64,000 nt of DNA from NCBI GenBank assembly GCA_050633365.1, contig JBOEGJ010000020.1, positions 62,001 to 126,000 of the forward strand. The letters are read 5' to 3'. This DNA is from Pseudomaricurvus sp050633365 (GTDB lineage Bacteria > Pseudomonadota > Gammaproteobacteria > Pseudomonadales > Cellvibrionaceae). Within the stretch, counting starts at the first letter, position 1, and the number at the start of each line of letters is the position of its first letter. Position numbers and translations under genes: made by a program. This document shows, in pieces, positions 7,656 to 16,062 of this stretch. The notes beneath the pieces were generated by a model. The model saw only the letters and a program-made list of their open reading frames with translations. It made no database searches and was not told the origin of the DNA.

Positions 7656-9386
7656 ATGGATCTCAAGACAATGACCTACATTGTTGTAGGTTTAACTTTT
7701 GCTTTGTACCTGGGGATCGCCTTTTGGGCGCGAGCCGGTTCAACCAAAGAGTTTTACGTTGCTGGCGGTGGTGTACACCCCGTTGCAAACGGTATGGCAA
7801 CGGCGGCAGATTGGATGTCGGCAGCCTCATTTATTTCAATGGCCGGTTTGATCGCTTTTATGGGATACGGCGGTTCGGTGTTCTTGATGGGCTGGACTGG
7901 CGGCTACGTAATTTTGGCCATGCTATTGGCGCCTTACTTGCGTAAATACGGAAAGTTCACCGTGCCAGAATTTATCGGTGATCGATTCTATTCTAAAGGT
8001 GCCCGAGTCGTTGCGGTGTTGTGCTTGATTATCTGTTCTGTGACCTACGTTATTGGTCAAATGAAAGGTGTCGGCGTTGCGTTCTCTCGCTTCTTAGAAG
8101 TCAGCTATGAATTAGGCCTGTTGGTCGGCATGGTTATTGTTTTCTTCTACGCGGTTCTCGGTGGAATGAAAGGCATTACCTATACGCAGATTGCTCAGTA
8201 CTGTGTATTGATTTTCGCTTACACCATTCCAGCCATGTTCATTTCATTGAACTTAACCGGTAACCCAATTCCGCAGTTAGGTTTGGGCAGCACTATGGTG
8301 GGTAGCGAAACTTACTTGCTCGATCGGCTCGATCAAGTGGTGACGGAACTCGGCTTTACGGAGTACACCACCAATGTGCGGCTTAACATGACCAACATGT
8401 TTGCCTACACCTTGTCGTTGATGATCGGTACTGCAGGCTTGCCTCACGTAATCATTCGTTTCTTCACAGTACCTAAAGTAAAAGATGCGCGTACTTCTGC
8501 CGGTTGGGCATTGGTCTTTATCGCGATCTTGTACACCACTGCGCCTGCAGTTGCCGGCATGGCTCGCTTGAACTTAATGGACACGATTGAGCCATCTAAG
8601 GGCGAGCATCTTGTTTATGAAGAGCGTCCACAGTGGTTCAAAAACTGGGAAAAAACCGGTCTGCTGAAGTTTGAAGACAAAAATGGCGACGGTCGTATCC
8701 AGTACACCTCGAGCAAATCGACCAATGAAATGGTGAAAGTCGATAACGACATCATGGTATTGGCTAACCCTGAGATTGCACAGTTGCCTAATTGGGTGAT
8801 TGCGTTAGTCGCAGCAGGTGGTTTGGCAGCAGCTCTGTCGACAGCCGCAGGTTTACTATTAGCGATATCGTCAGCGATTTCTCACGATCTATTGAAAGGG
8901 GTACTAACGCCTGACATCAGTGAAAAGCAAGAGCTGAGAGCCTCTCGAGTGGCGATGGCTGTGGCGATTGCCGGGGCGGGATACTTGGGGTACAACCCTC
9001 CAGACTTTGCCGCGGGAACGGTGGCCTTAGCCTTTGGTTTGGCGGCTTCTTCAATCTTCCCAGCGTTGATGATGGGTATCTTCAGCAAGCGTATCAATAA
9101 AGAAGGTGCAGTAGCCGGTATGATCGCGGGTATCACCGTAACCTTGCTCTACGTGTTCCAACACAAAGGCATAATGTTTGTGGCAGACACCGCTTTCTTG
9201 GGTGACATGTCAGCCAACTGGTTCATGGGTATTGAGCCTAACGCCTTCGGTGCAGTGGGTGCGATTGTGAACTTTGCAGTAGCGTTTGCGGTGTCTCGAG
9301 TGACTGCGGCGCCACCTCAAGATGTGCAAGATTTGGTGGAGCATATTCGTGTGCCTACCGGTGTTGCCGACGCCTCGGATCACTAA
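7656..9386 (+). CDS. Sodium:solute symporter, VC_2705 subfamily (acetate-permease-like)
   Basis: A 576-aa SSS/SLC5-family inner-membrane transporter with about 13 hydrophobic segments. The family region AGGGVHPVANGMATAADWMS is near residues 36-55, and AALSTAAGLLLAISSAISHD lies in the second half. ActP-like members import acetate or other short carboxylates with sodium. It is 14 bp downstream of its DUF4212 partner, with AGGAG before the ATG. An unusual hydrophilic insert (about 305-365) contains DKNGDGRIQ at 341-349, which fits the Ca-binding loop pattern of an EF hand. A terminator follows. Substrate is inferred from the linked CrbS/CrbR-like pair; an amino acid or pyruvate cannot be excluded. 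Confidence 0.9.
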   Translation: MDLKTMTYIVVGLTFALYLGIAFWARAGSTKEFYVAGGGVHPVANGMATAADWMSAASFISMAGLIAFMGYGGSVFLMGWTGGYVILAMLLAPYLRKYGKFTVPEFIGDRFYSKGARVVAVLCLIICSVTYVIGQMKGVGVAFSRFLEVSYELGLLVGMVIVFFYAVLGGMKGITYTQIAQYCVLIFAYTIPAMFISLNLTGNPIPQLGLGSTMVGSETYLLDRLDQVVTELGFTEYTTNVRLNMTNMFAYTLSLMIGTAGLPHVIIRFFTVPKVKDARTSAGWALVFIAILYTTAPAVAGMARLNLMDTIEPSKGEHLVYEERPQWFKNWEKTGLLKFEDKNGDGRIQYTSSKSTNEMVKVDNDIMVLANPEIAQLPNWVIALVAAGGLAAALSTAAGLLLAISSAISHDLLKGVLTPDISEKQELRASRVAMAVAIAGAGYLGYNPPDFAAGTVALAFGLAASSIFPALMMGIFSKRINKEGAVAGMIAGITVTLLYVFQHKGIMFVADTAFLGDMSANWFMGIEPNAFGAVGAIVNFAVAFAVSRVTAAPPQDVQDLVEHIRVPTGVADASDH

Positions 9387-9411
9387 TCGGATTGAAAGAA
9401 TAAATCCTCCT

Positions 9412-9435
9412 GGCCCCTTCATTGGGGCCTTTTTT
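9412..9435 (+). terminator. Rho-independent terminator after the symporter operon
   Basis: GGCCCC-TTCATT-GGGGCC (9412-9429) followed by six T (9430-9435). Confidence 0.9.
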
Positions 9436-9525
9436 CACTTCCATAAAGTGATATGGATCATTGATAGTTTTAGGCTTGCGGTTGACAATAGATGTCTCAA
9501 TAGTGCTCGAATGTTAAAGGTTATT

Positions 9526-9578
9526 TCGAATACAAATCGAAAAGATCGAACGCACGCCTAAAAAGATCGAATACAAAT
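9526..9578. repeat. Two interleaved direct repeats upstream of the 171-aa membrane protein gene
   Basis: TCGAATACAAAT occurs at 9526-9537 and 9567-9578, 41 bp apart. AAAAGATCGAA occurs at 9540-9550 and 9561-9571, 21 bp apart. Both spacings are close to whole helical turns, and the block ends 19 bp before the gene's start, so it is a plausible regulator-binding array. Confidence 0.6.
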
Positions 9579-9597
9579 AACAAAGTTGAGGTTTAAC

Positions 9598-10113
9598 GTG
9601 AGTTTTTTGAAGAATAAACATGTTGTAGTCGCGCTTATCGTTACACCAATTTTGGCGGTTCTGGGCTATTTTGCGGTGGATGCGATGGTTGCAGAAACCC
9701 CTCATGCCGCCAAAGCGGGGCAGCAATATGAACTGATTTCGAAGCCTAATTGTCGCTACAGTAGCGGCGTTTGTGGTTTGAAGAACGGCGAATTCGAATT
9801 GACCTTAACCGCAAAGTGGCAAGATCAAAGAACGATGTTGTTAACGCTTAAATCAGTCCACCCTCTTGATGGCGCCATGATCGCGGCGGTGGAGAGTCCT
9901 GAGCATGAGCGCAAACCGGTAGAGATGTATCCCGAGACTCGAGAGCGACAAGAGTGGACGCTGGAGTTGCTAAACCCGAATCTCGATACCGGGCGCCTGC
10001 GCTTGGCGGTTTCGTCCAACAAAACACTCTATTACGGCGATGCAGCGATGAAGTTTGCGCAATACGAAACCGCTTTTGGTCACGATTTTCGTCAGCCTAA
10101 GCAAACTCAATAA
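9598..10113 (+). CDS. Hypothetical single-span membrane protein
   Basis: A 171-aa protein of no family I can name. GTG at 9598 is preferred over TTG at 9586 because TTGAGG then acts as the ribosome binding site. Residues about 7-27 form one membrane segment (VVVALIVTPILAVLGYFAV), so the remaining ~140 residues are probably periplasmic. The soluble part has two cysteines (CRYSSGVC), which may form a disulfide, and a predicted beta-rich stretch (FELTLTAKWQDQRTMLLTLKS). It sits between the symporter operon and the cNMP/CBS/nucleotidyltransferase gene, 31 bp upstream of the latter, so it may belong to that transcription unit. Clearly coding by length and context; function unknown. Confidence 0.75.
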   Translation: MSFLKNKHVVVALIVTPILAVLGYFAVDAMVAETPHAAKAGQQYELISKPNCRYSSGVCGLKNGEFELTLTAKWQDQRTMLLTLKSVHPLDGAMIAAVESPEHERKPVEMYPETRERQEWTLELLNPNLDTGRLRLAVSSNKTLYYGDAAMKFAQYETAFGHDFRQPKQTQ

Positions 10114-10144
10114 ATCTCAGTCTACTGGGTGAGGAGCTTCGACT

Positions 10145-12097
10145 ATGGAAGATACTAGGGCGCAACAACTCCAATGTCAGCCCGAAAAAGGTGATGATGC
10201 CGAAAAGCTCATAGATAGGCCGAGCCGGGTTCAAACGTTGAGTCCAGAGCTAGGAGCAGTTCGAGATTTTCTCGCCGAGTGTATTCCATTTGATCTATTG
10301 ACCGAAGCTCAGTTAGATCGGTTAGCGCCAGCGATCGAAATTGGCTACTACCGGCAGGGCAGCATTTTTCGCAGTGAAGACGATAGCGGCGGTCTGCGTA
10401 TTCTACGCAGCGGAGCGGCGGAGCTGAGAGTTGAGAGCGATCGCCTGGTGGATCGTTTTGGCGAATCCGTGAGCTTTAATTTACTGGGGTTGAGTCAAGA
10501 GCAGCCAGGTATTCGTGCGACACTTATTGAAGACTCACTCATCTATTTTTTGCCCGAATCCGATTATCAAGATCTAAGAAAGTCTCATAGGGATTTTGAT
10601 CGGTTTTTTTCGTCTCAACGCAGCCGGCGGGTCAGACGGGCCGCACGACACGAAACCTCGCCCTCGGAAATGATGCGGCGGGTTAAAGATCTTATGAGCC
10701 CCAACGCGCTGTCGGTACAACCCACGGATTCGATTCAATACACCGCGCAACTAATGTCGGAGCATCGCATCTCCTCGGTATTGGTCATGGAGGATCAGCA
10801 GCTGCGTGGAATAGTCACCGACCGAGATATTCGTTCTCGGGCGGTGGCTATAGCGTTGGATGTGAGTCAGCCTATCGAGCGAATTATGACGCTCGATCCA
10901 GACACTATTGCTGAAGATGAAACTCTATTCGATGCCACCTTATTTATGACGCAGAAGGGCTATCACCACATTCCGGTGGTGGCCAGTTCCGATGTGGGAG
11001 GCCTTTCAAGGGCGGTGGTTGGGATTGTCACTGCCTCCGATTTGATGCTCGCTCGTCGCGATGATCCTGTGTATCTGGTTCAGCATGTTCACCGCCAAAA
11101 AACTGTTCAGGGTTTGAAAGAAATTACCGCGGCGCTGCCGGATCTATTGGTGCAGTGGGTGAATGCGGGTATCAAGTCGGTACAGGTTGGCCATGTGTTA
11201 ACCGCCGTGAGTGACGCTGTTACTGCTCGATTAATTGCCATGGCCGAGGAGAACTTAGGCCCTGCGCCAGCAGCGTTTTGCTGGCTAGGATTTGGCTCTC
11301 AGGGCAGAGAAGAGCAATTGTTGGGTGGCGATCAAGACAACGCTTTATTGATTTCCGATGATGTCGACGAAAAGGATCTTCCTTGGTTCGAGGCTATGGC
11401 TCATCAAGTTTGTGACGGTCTCAATGAATGCGGCTATGTCTATTGCCCGGGTGAGGTCATGGCCACCACCGCCGAGTGGCGTCAACCATTGAGCGGTTGG
11501 AAGAATACCGTCGATCGTTGGACACGCAGTCCAACCTCCGACGCAGTCATGCGTGTGAGTATTTTTTTTGATGTCCGCGCCATTCATGGTGACGCTAATT
11601 TAGCCAAACAGCTACAAGCCCATATGCTCAAACACACCAAAGGCAATAGCATTTTTTTGGCGGCGCTAGCCGAAAATGTTCTCAGTGCGCCGCCACCGCT
11701 CGGTATCTTTAGGCGCTTTGTGGTGGACCACAACGGCGAACATCGCGACGAACTCAACCTAAAAAAACGCGCGGTTATCCCTATCGTCGATTTGGTGCGT
11801 ATTCATTCTCTGGCTCACGGTATTCAAGCGGTCAATACTGTGCAGCGTTTACACGCTTTGGCCGAGGCTAAGGTGATGTCTATTGGCGACAGTCGAAACT
11901 TGCAAGACGCGTTGCAGGTGATTATGCAAACTCGAGTCGAGGCGCAGGTGCAACAACTTACTGCGGGGCAATCGCCCAGTAATTATCTCAATCCCGATGA
12001 ATTGCCGAAGCTGGTGCGCAAACAGTTGCGCGATGCCTTTAGTATTGTGAAAGACGCGCAAACCTCAATAAGACTGAACTATCGCCCCGGGCTTTAA
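10145..12097 (+). CDS. cNMP-binding / CBS / DUF294 nucleotidyltransferase-like signalling protein
   Basis: A 650-aa soluble multidomain protein. A cyclic-nucleotide-binding fold (about 40-150) is followed by two CBS domains (about 185-310; VKDLMSPNALSVQPTDS and IERIMTLDPDTIAEDET), then a DUF294 nucleotidyltransferase-like core with GFGSQGREEQLLGGDQDNAL (about 379-398), whose GSxGRxE...DxD pattern resembles GlnD, and a DUF294 C-terminal helical domain (about 500-640). Such proteins are thought to transfer a nucleotidyl group to a partner in response to bound nucleotides, but the substrate is unknown. SD GAGGAG precedes the ATG. The exonuclease gene follows after 9 bp. Linkage to acetate-type symporters occurs in other gammaproteobacteria as far as I recall, which suggests a role in the same response. 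Confidence 0.88.
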   Translation: MEDTRAQQLQCQPEKGDDAEKLIDRPSRVQTLSPELGAVRDFLAECIPFDLLTEAQLDRLAPAIEIGYYRQGSIFRSEDDSGGLRILRSGAAELRVESDRLVDRFGESVSFNLLGLSQEQPGIRATLIEDSLIYFLPESDYQDLRKSHRDFDRFFSSQRSRRVRRAARHETSPSEMMRRVKDLMSPNALSVQPTDSIQYTAQLMSEHRISSVLVMEDQQLRGIVTDRDIRSRAVAIALDVSQPIERIMTLDPDTIAEDETLFDATLFMTQKGYHHIPVVASSDVGGLSRAVVGIVTASDLMLARRDDPVYLVQHVHRQKTVQGLKEITAALPDLLVQWVNAGIKSVQVGHVLTAVSDAVTARLIAMAEENLGPAPAAFCWLGFGSQGREEQLLGGDQDNALLISDDVDEKDLPWFEAMAHQVCDGLNECGYVYCPGEVMATTAEWRQPLSGWKNTVDRWTRSPTSDAVMRVSIFFDVRAIHGDANLAKQLQAHMLKHTKGNSIFLAALAENVLSAPPPLGIFRRFVVDHNGEHRDELNLKKRAVIPIVDLVRIHSLAHGIQAVNTVQRLHALAEAKVMSIGDSRNLQDALQVIMQTRVEAQVQQLTAGQSPSNYLNPDELPKLVRKQLRDAFSIVKDAQTSIRLNYRPGL

Positions 12098-12106
12098 GGA
12101 TAGGAT

Positions 12107-12802
12107 ATGTGGGCTTTACGGTTGAGACGCTACCTATATATTCTGCGCAATCGCTATGGGCAAGCGTCTAAAAATTCAGAACTGTACTTTTCAATCTTGC
12201 ACCAGTGTTGGCGCTCGTCAGTGTTTGCGATTAGCCGCGACTGGCGGAAGCAAGAGTTCCTCGTGGTGGATGCCGAAATGTCATCTCTGGATCCTAGTAC
12301 GGGCGAGCTGTTGAGTTTGGGTTGGGTCGTGATTCGAGGGGGGCGCATACATCTTGGCTCGGCTCAACACCATTTGTTGCAATCCAACGCTGGCGTTGGC
12401 GACAGCGCCACTATTCATCAGATTCGCGACTGCGAGCTCAAGGATGGCATTAGCGATCGCGAATTGATGGAGCTGTTTGTGACTGCGGCAAGCGGACGAG
12501 TATTGGTGTTTCACCATGCCATGTTAGATGTGAGTTTTCTCGATCGGCTCAGTCGACGTCTCTATGGGGCGCCTCTGCTGATGCCAGTAATTGATACCCT
12601 GCAGATCGAAAAACGCACTCTGGAGAGGAGAGAGTTACCCTTGGGGCAGAATGTATTGCGTTTGGCCAGTTGTTGCTCCCGTTACAATCTGCCGGCGAGC
12701 CCAGCACACAATGCGCTCACCGATGCCTTGGCAACGGCAGAGCTGTTGTTGGCGCAAATCGCTCATAAGGGAGAGGATGTGCGCCTTGGGGATTTGATCT
12801 AG
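12107..12802 (+). CDS. DnaQ-like 3'-5' exonuclease
   Basis: A 231-aa DEDD-superfamily exonuclease like the DNA polymerase III epsilon subunit. Exo I is VVDAEMSSLD (Asp55, Glu57; Met replaces the usual Thr of DxET). Exo II lies in VFHHAMLDVSFLDRL (Asp), and Exo III is HNALTDA (His and Asp five residues apart, about 203-208), marking the DEDDh type. It follows the cNMP/CBS/nucleotidyltransferase gene by 9 bp and was probably co-transcribed with it. It lacks a C-terminal polymerase-binding region, so it is a stand-alone nuclease, not replicative epsilon. Its stop is 4 bp from that of the convergent DUF4124 gene. Catalytic residues appear intact; the DNA or RNA target is unknown. Confidence 0.85.
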   Translation: MWALRLRRYLYILRNRYGQASKNSELYFSILHQCWRSSVFAISRDWRKQEFLVVDAEMSSLDPSTGELLSLGWVVIRGGRIHLGSAQHHLLQSNAGVGDSATIHQIRDCELKDGISDRELMELFVTAASGRVLVFHHAMLDVSFLDRLSRRLYGAPLLMPVIDTLQIEKRTLERRELPLGQNVLRLASCCSRYNLPASPAHNALTDALATAELLLAQIAHKGEDVRLGDLI

Positions 12803-12806
12803 GATG

Positions 12807-13229
12807 TTAGCACTCTTGCTTGATGATCTCTCGAGCCGTTTTGGTTTTATCACCAATCTCGGCTGGGGTTAAGAAGCGGTAGTCATCACCCTCTTTGATG
12901 CGGATGCGCGATTTTTCAGTGAGGGTTTTCAGGTTCTTGCGAGCTGCGGCGCAGCGCTTAGGATCTTTTGGTACCACTTCTTCTTTGGTGTTCTCGGCAA
13001 TGGCCTTTTCGGCCGCCGATGGCCCAGTTGGTGCCGCTTCACCATAAATGTTGGTGGTGCGCACTTTGGTGTTAGCCTTGTCTTTGGGCGGGTGAGCCGA
13101 ATAGTGGACGACACCATTTTCGTCTTCCCATTTGTAGAAGTCTTTACTGCTGTGGCCGGGACTGCTTAAGGCGCACAGGGAAAGGCTCAATACGACGGGT
13201 AATAGACGGTTGAGTAGTGTTTTGCTCAT
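12807..13229 (-). CDS. DUF4124 domain-containing exported protein
   Basis: A 140-aa protein with a signal peptide (MSKTLLNRLLPVVLSLSLCALSSPGHS). The DUF4124 signature FYKWEDENGVVHYSAHPP starts near residue 31. The rest is Lys/Glu-rich, ending in the Cys-containing IIKQEC with a second Cys in KRCAAARKNLKTL. DUF4124 proteins are common in gammaproteobacterial envelopes and have no established function. Convergent with the exonuclease gene; the long non-coding stretch upstream separates it from ilvI. Confidence 0.85.
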   Translation of the reverse strand: MSKTLLNRLLPVVLSLSLCALSSPGHSSKDFYKWEDENGVVHYSAHPPKDKANTKVRTTNIYGEAAPTGPSAAEKAIAENTKEEVVPKDPKRCAAARKNLKTLTEKSRIRIKEGDDYRFLTPAEIGDKTKTAREIIKQEC

Positions 13230-13707
13230 GGCGATAGAGGTCCTTTTGGCTAACGTCTCAGAAACTCATTATTGCTGTTCTTGGCAGCTTACACCAGCCG
13301 AGATTCAAACCCAGCTTCCAATTCGCGTCATATCTGGCAAAAAGCGCGAAATTTCGCTACAACTACGGCTCTAAGGCCTTGACATTATTAGCCAAGTCGC
13401 CAAAATTGCGGGTTCGCTAGATGGCGTGTAGATCGCAACCGTAACCTCGGTAATTGACTCGGAAATCATCCATATTTCCAGTATCTACCCCGGCAAGCCA
13501 ACCGCTGGCCGAACCATCCCAACTGCGTAGGAACGTCCACCGACGTTGCCTATCCGGCCCACTGCAGCGCTAACAGGAGCAGTAGAGCCGGGCAAGCTTC
13601 AATCATCATGGTATTTGATTGCTTAGAGCGCGCTGTCTAGTCTCAAACTGGATGGCGGCCTTTGGCGATGCCGTGCAGTTACTTTTATTGATTTAAGGGG
13701 ATAACAG
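13230..13707. other. Non-coding region upstream of ilvI
   Basis: About 480 bp between the divergent DUF4124 and ilvI genes. TTGACA at 13379-13384 with CAAAAT at 13401-13406 is a possible plus-strand sigma-70 promoter. That would leave a leader of about 300 nt before ilvI. I found no branched-chain-rich leader peptide and no terminator-antiterminator pair. Lrp-type sites are plausible for ilvIH but cannot be identified by eye. Confidence 0.4.
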
Positions 13708-15444
13708 GTGGAAATGCTCTCTGGCGGCGATATGCTCATTCGCTCCCTCCAAGAAGAAGGCGTGGATCTCGTTTTTGGCTACCCAGGTGGTGCCGCGCTT
13801 CACATCTACGACGCAATTTTTAGACAGGACAAAGTTAAGCATATTTTGGTCCGTCACGAACAATCAGCCACTCACGCGGCCGACGGTTACGCGCGAGTGA
13901 CCGGTAAAGTGGGTACGGTACTGGTGACCTCAGGTCCAGGCGCCACCAATGCGATTACCGGTATTGCTACCGCCTATATGGATTCGATTCCAATGGTGGT
14001 CATTTCTGGGCAGGTGCCCGCCGAGAAAATTGGCGAAGATGCTTTCCAAGAAACCGACATGGTGGGTGTCTCTCGCCCCATCGTAAAGCACAGTTTTTTG
14101 GTGAAACACGCCTCTGAAATTCCAGAAATCATCAAGAAGGCTTATCACATCGCCTCCACTGGCCGCCCCGGACCAGTGGTTGTCGACGTGCCTAAAAATA
14201 CAGTAAATCCAGCGGAGACCTTCCCCTTCGAATATCCGAAGAAACTGAAGATGCGTTCTTATACGCCGGCAGCTAAAGGTCACAGTGGTCAGATCAAAAA
14301 AGCCGTGACCATGTTGTTGGAAGCTAAGCGTCCAATGATTTACGCCGGCGGTGGTGTGATCTTAGGTGAGGCTAGTCATTTGCTCACTGAACTCGCACAA
14401 AAGCTGAATTACCCTGTCACCAATACCTTGATGGGCTTGGGTTGTTATCCCGGTAACGACAAGCAGTTTGTCGGCATGCTGGGCATGCACGGTACTTTCG
14501 AAGCCAATACTGCGATGCACCATTGCGATTTGATTTTGGCAGTGGGCGCGCGTTTTGACGATCGAGTCACCAATACCACCAGTAAGTTTTGTCCCAACGC
14601 CAAAATTGTCCACATCGATATTGATCCGGCCTCTATTTCGAAAACCATTGCTGCCGATGTACCTATCGTTGGCGCGGTAGACAGTGTCTTGAAAGAAATG
14701 CTGGAACTGATCAAGAGCTCCGATGAAAAGCCAGACGAGAGTGCGCTGGCTGATTGGTGGCAGCAAATTAACGAATGGCGCGAGCGTCACGGTATCTATA
14801 CGCAACCGCGTTACAACACCGAAGGCGAGCAGATCATGCCGCAAGACGTGATCAAGACCTTGTACGAAGTGACTAATGGCGATGCTATCGTGACTTCTGA
14901 TGTTGGTCAGCACCAAATGTTCGCGGCGCAATACTATCCGTTCAAGAGCCCGCGTCAGTGGGTTAACTCCGGTGGTCTTGGCACCATGGGATTTGGTTTG
15001 CCTGCGGCCTTGGGTGCGGCATTTGCCGTGCGCGATAAAGACGTAGTTTGTGTGACGGGTGAAGGCTCCATCCAAATGTGTATTCAAGAGTTATCGACTC
15101 TGACCCAATACGGACTGCCGGTAAAAATTGTTTGCTTGAATAACCAAGCCTTAGGCATGGTGAAGCAATGGCAAGACATGGTTTATGACAGTCGCTATTC
15201 CGAGATCCACTACGAAGACTCTTTGCCAGACTTCAAAAAATTGATGGAAGCCTATGGTCATGAAGGCGTAGACATTCGCAAAAAAGAAGAGCTGCGTGAA
15301 AAGATGGAAGAAGCCTTTACCAAGAAAGACAAGGTGGTCTTCATCAATGTCTATGTTGATCCAAGTGAACACGTATACCCAATGATGGTGGCCCCCGAGG
15401 GCTCAATGAGAGACATGTGGTTAAGTAAGACGGAGCGAACCTAA
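13708..15444 (+). CDS. ilvI: Acetolactate synthase large subunit
   Basis: A 578-aa thiamine-diphosphate enzyme that condenses two pyruvates to acetolactate (or pyruvate plus 2-oxobutyrate) in valine, leucine and isoleucine synthesis. The TPP-binding catalytic Glu is in VRHEQSATHAADGYAR, a central FAD-binding domain follows, and the metal/TPP motif begins GEGSIQMCIQEL and runs to LNNQALGM. The GTG start (second codon GAA) is supported by AAGGGG seven bases upstream and by the MEMLSG start typical of IlvI. The small subunit gene begins 1 base after the stop, so translation is coupled. Length is standard. ilvC is not in the window. Confidence 0.97.
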   Translation: MEMLSGGDMLIRSLQEEGVDLVFGYPGGAALHIYDAIFRQDKVKHILVRHEQSATHAADGYARVTGKVGTVLVTSGPGATNAITGIATAYMDSIPMVVISGQVPAEKIGEDAFQETDMVGVSRPIVKHSFLVKHASEIPEIIKKAYHIASTGRPGPVVVDVPKNTVNPAETFPFEYPKKLKMRSYTPAAKGHSGQIKKAVTMLLEAKRPMIYAGGGVILGEASHLLTELAQKLNYPVTNTLMGLGCYPGNDKQFVGMLGMHGTFEANTAMHHCDLILAVGARFDDRVTNTTSKFCPNAKIVHIDIDPASISKTIAADVPIVGAVDSVLKEMLELIKSSDEKPDESALADWWQQINEWRERHGIYTQPRYNTEGEQIMPQDVIKTLYEVTNGDAIVTSDVGQHQMFAAQYYPFKSPRQWVNSGGLGTMGFGLPAALGAAFAVRDKDVVCVTGEGSIQMCIQELSTLTQYGLPVKIVCLNNQALGMVKQWQDMVYDSRYSEIHYEDSLPDFKKLMEAYGHEGVDIRKKEELREKMEEAFTKKDKVVFINVYVDPSEHVYPMMVAPEGSMRDMWLSKTERT

Positions 15445-15445
15445 G

Positions 15446-15937
15446 ATGAGACGTATTATTTCTGTACTCATGGAAAATGAGCCTGGCGCCTTGTCTCGAG
15501 TTGTAGGTTTGTTTTCTCAACGTGGATACAACATCGAAACCTTAACGGTGGCACCGACCGAAGACGAGACTTTGTCTCGCCTTACCGTCACCACGGCAGG
15601 CGATGATCATAAAATTGAGCAAATCACCAAAAACCTCAACAAGCTAATTGATGTGGTCAAGTTGGTAGACTTAACCGAAGGCCAACACATTGAGCGTGAA
15701 TTGATGCTCATCAAAGTGAAAGCCAGCGGTGCTCAGCGCGCTGAAATCAAGCGCTGCGTGGATATCTTCCGTGGTCAAGTGATCGATGTTACCAGCACGG
15801 TGTATACCATTCAGGTGGCCGGTACCTCGGACAAGTTAGATGCCTTTGTTCAAGCGGTTGGCGATGCGGCTATACTCGAGGTAGTTCGTTCGGGTGTATC
15901 GGGTATCTCTCGTGGTGAGAAAGTCCTTAGCTTGTAA
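15446..15937 (+). CDS. ilvH: Acetolactate synthase small (regulatory) subunit
   Basis: A 163-aa regulatory subunit with an N-terminal ACT domain (MRRIISVLMENEPGALSRVVGLFSQRGYNIETL pattern, residues 1-75) that binds the feedback inhibitor valine, and a C-terminal domain that activates the large subunit. It is translationally coupled to ilvI. A terminator follows the stop. Size and sequence are typical of IlvH/IlvN. Confidence 0.97.
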   Translation: MRRIISVLMENEPGALSRVVGLFSQRGYNIETLTVAPTEDETLSRLTVTTAGDDHKIEQITKNLNKLIDVVKLVDLTEGQHIERELMLIKVKASGAQRAEIKRCVDIFRGQVIDVTSTVYTIQVAGTSDKLDAFVQAVGDAAILEVVRSGVSGISRGEKVLSL

Positions 15938-15964
15938 GGTAAGTTGTTTTACTTTGGCTGTGAG

Positions 15965-15994
15965 AAGGTCCGTCGGAAACGTCGGGCCTTTTTT
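15965..15994 (+). terminator. Rho-independent terminator after ilvIH
   Basis: Stem AAGGTCCG (15965-15972) with CGGGCCTT (15983-15990), one G-U pair, then a run of T. Confidence 0.85.
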
Positions 15995-16062
15995 AATTCT
16001 GCTGGAATAGTTTTATAAACCGGAATTTATTTCTGAGTCAGTGATCTATTTGGAACAACACC

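Noticed and set aside
13378..13707. Branched-chain leader peptide or attenuator before ilvI
   Set aside because: No short frame rich in Leu, Ile or Val and no terminator hairpin with a T-run was found.
14362..15087. 241-codon frame antisense to ilvI
   Set aside because: It is a shadow of a highly conserved coding gene; it has no ribosome site or family resemblance.
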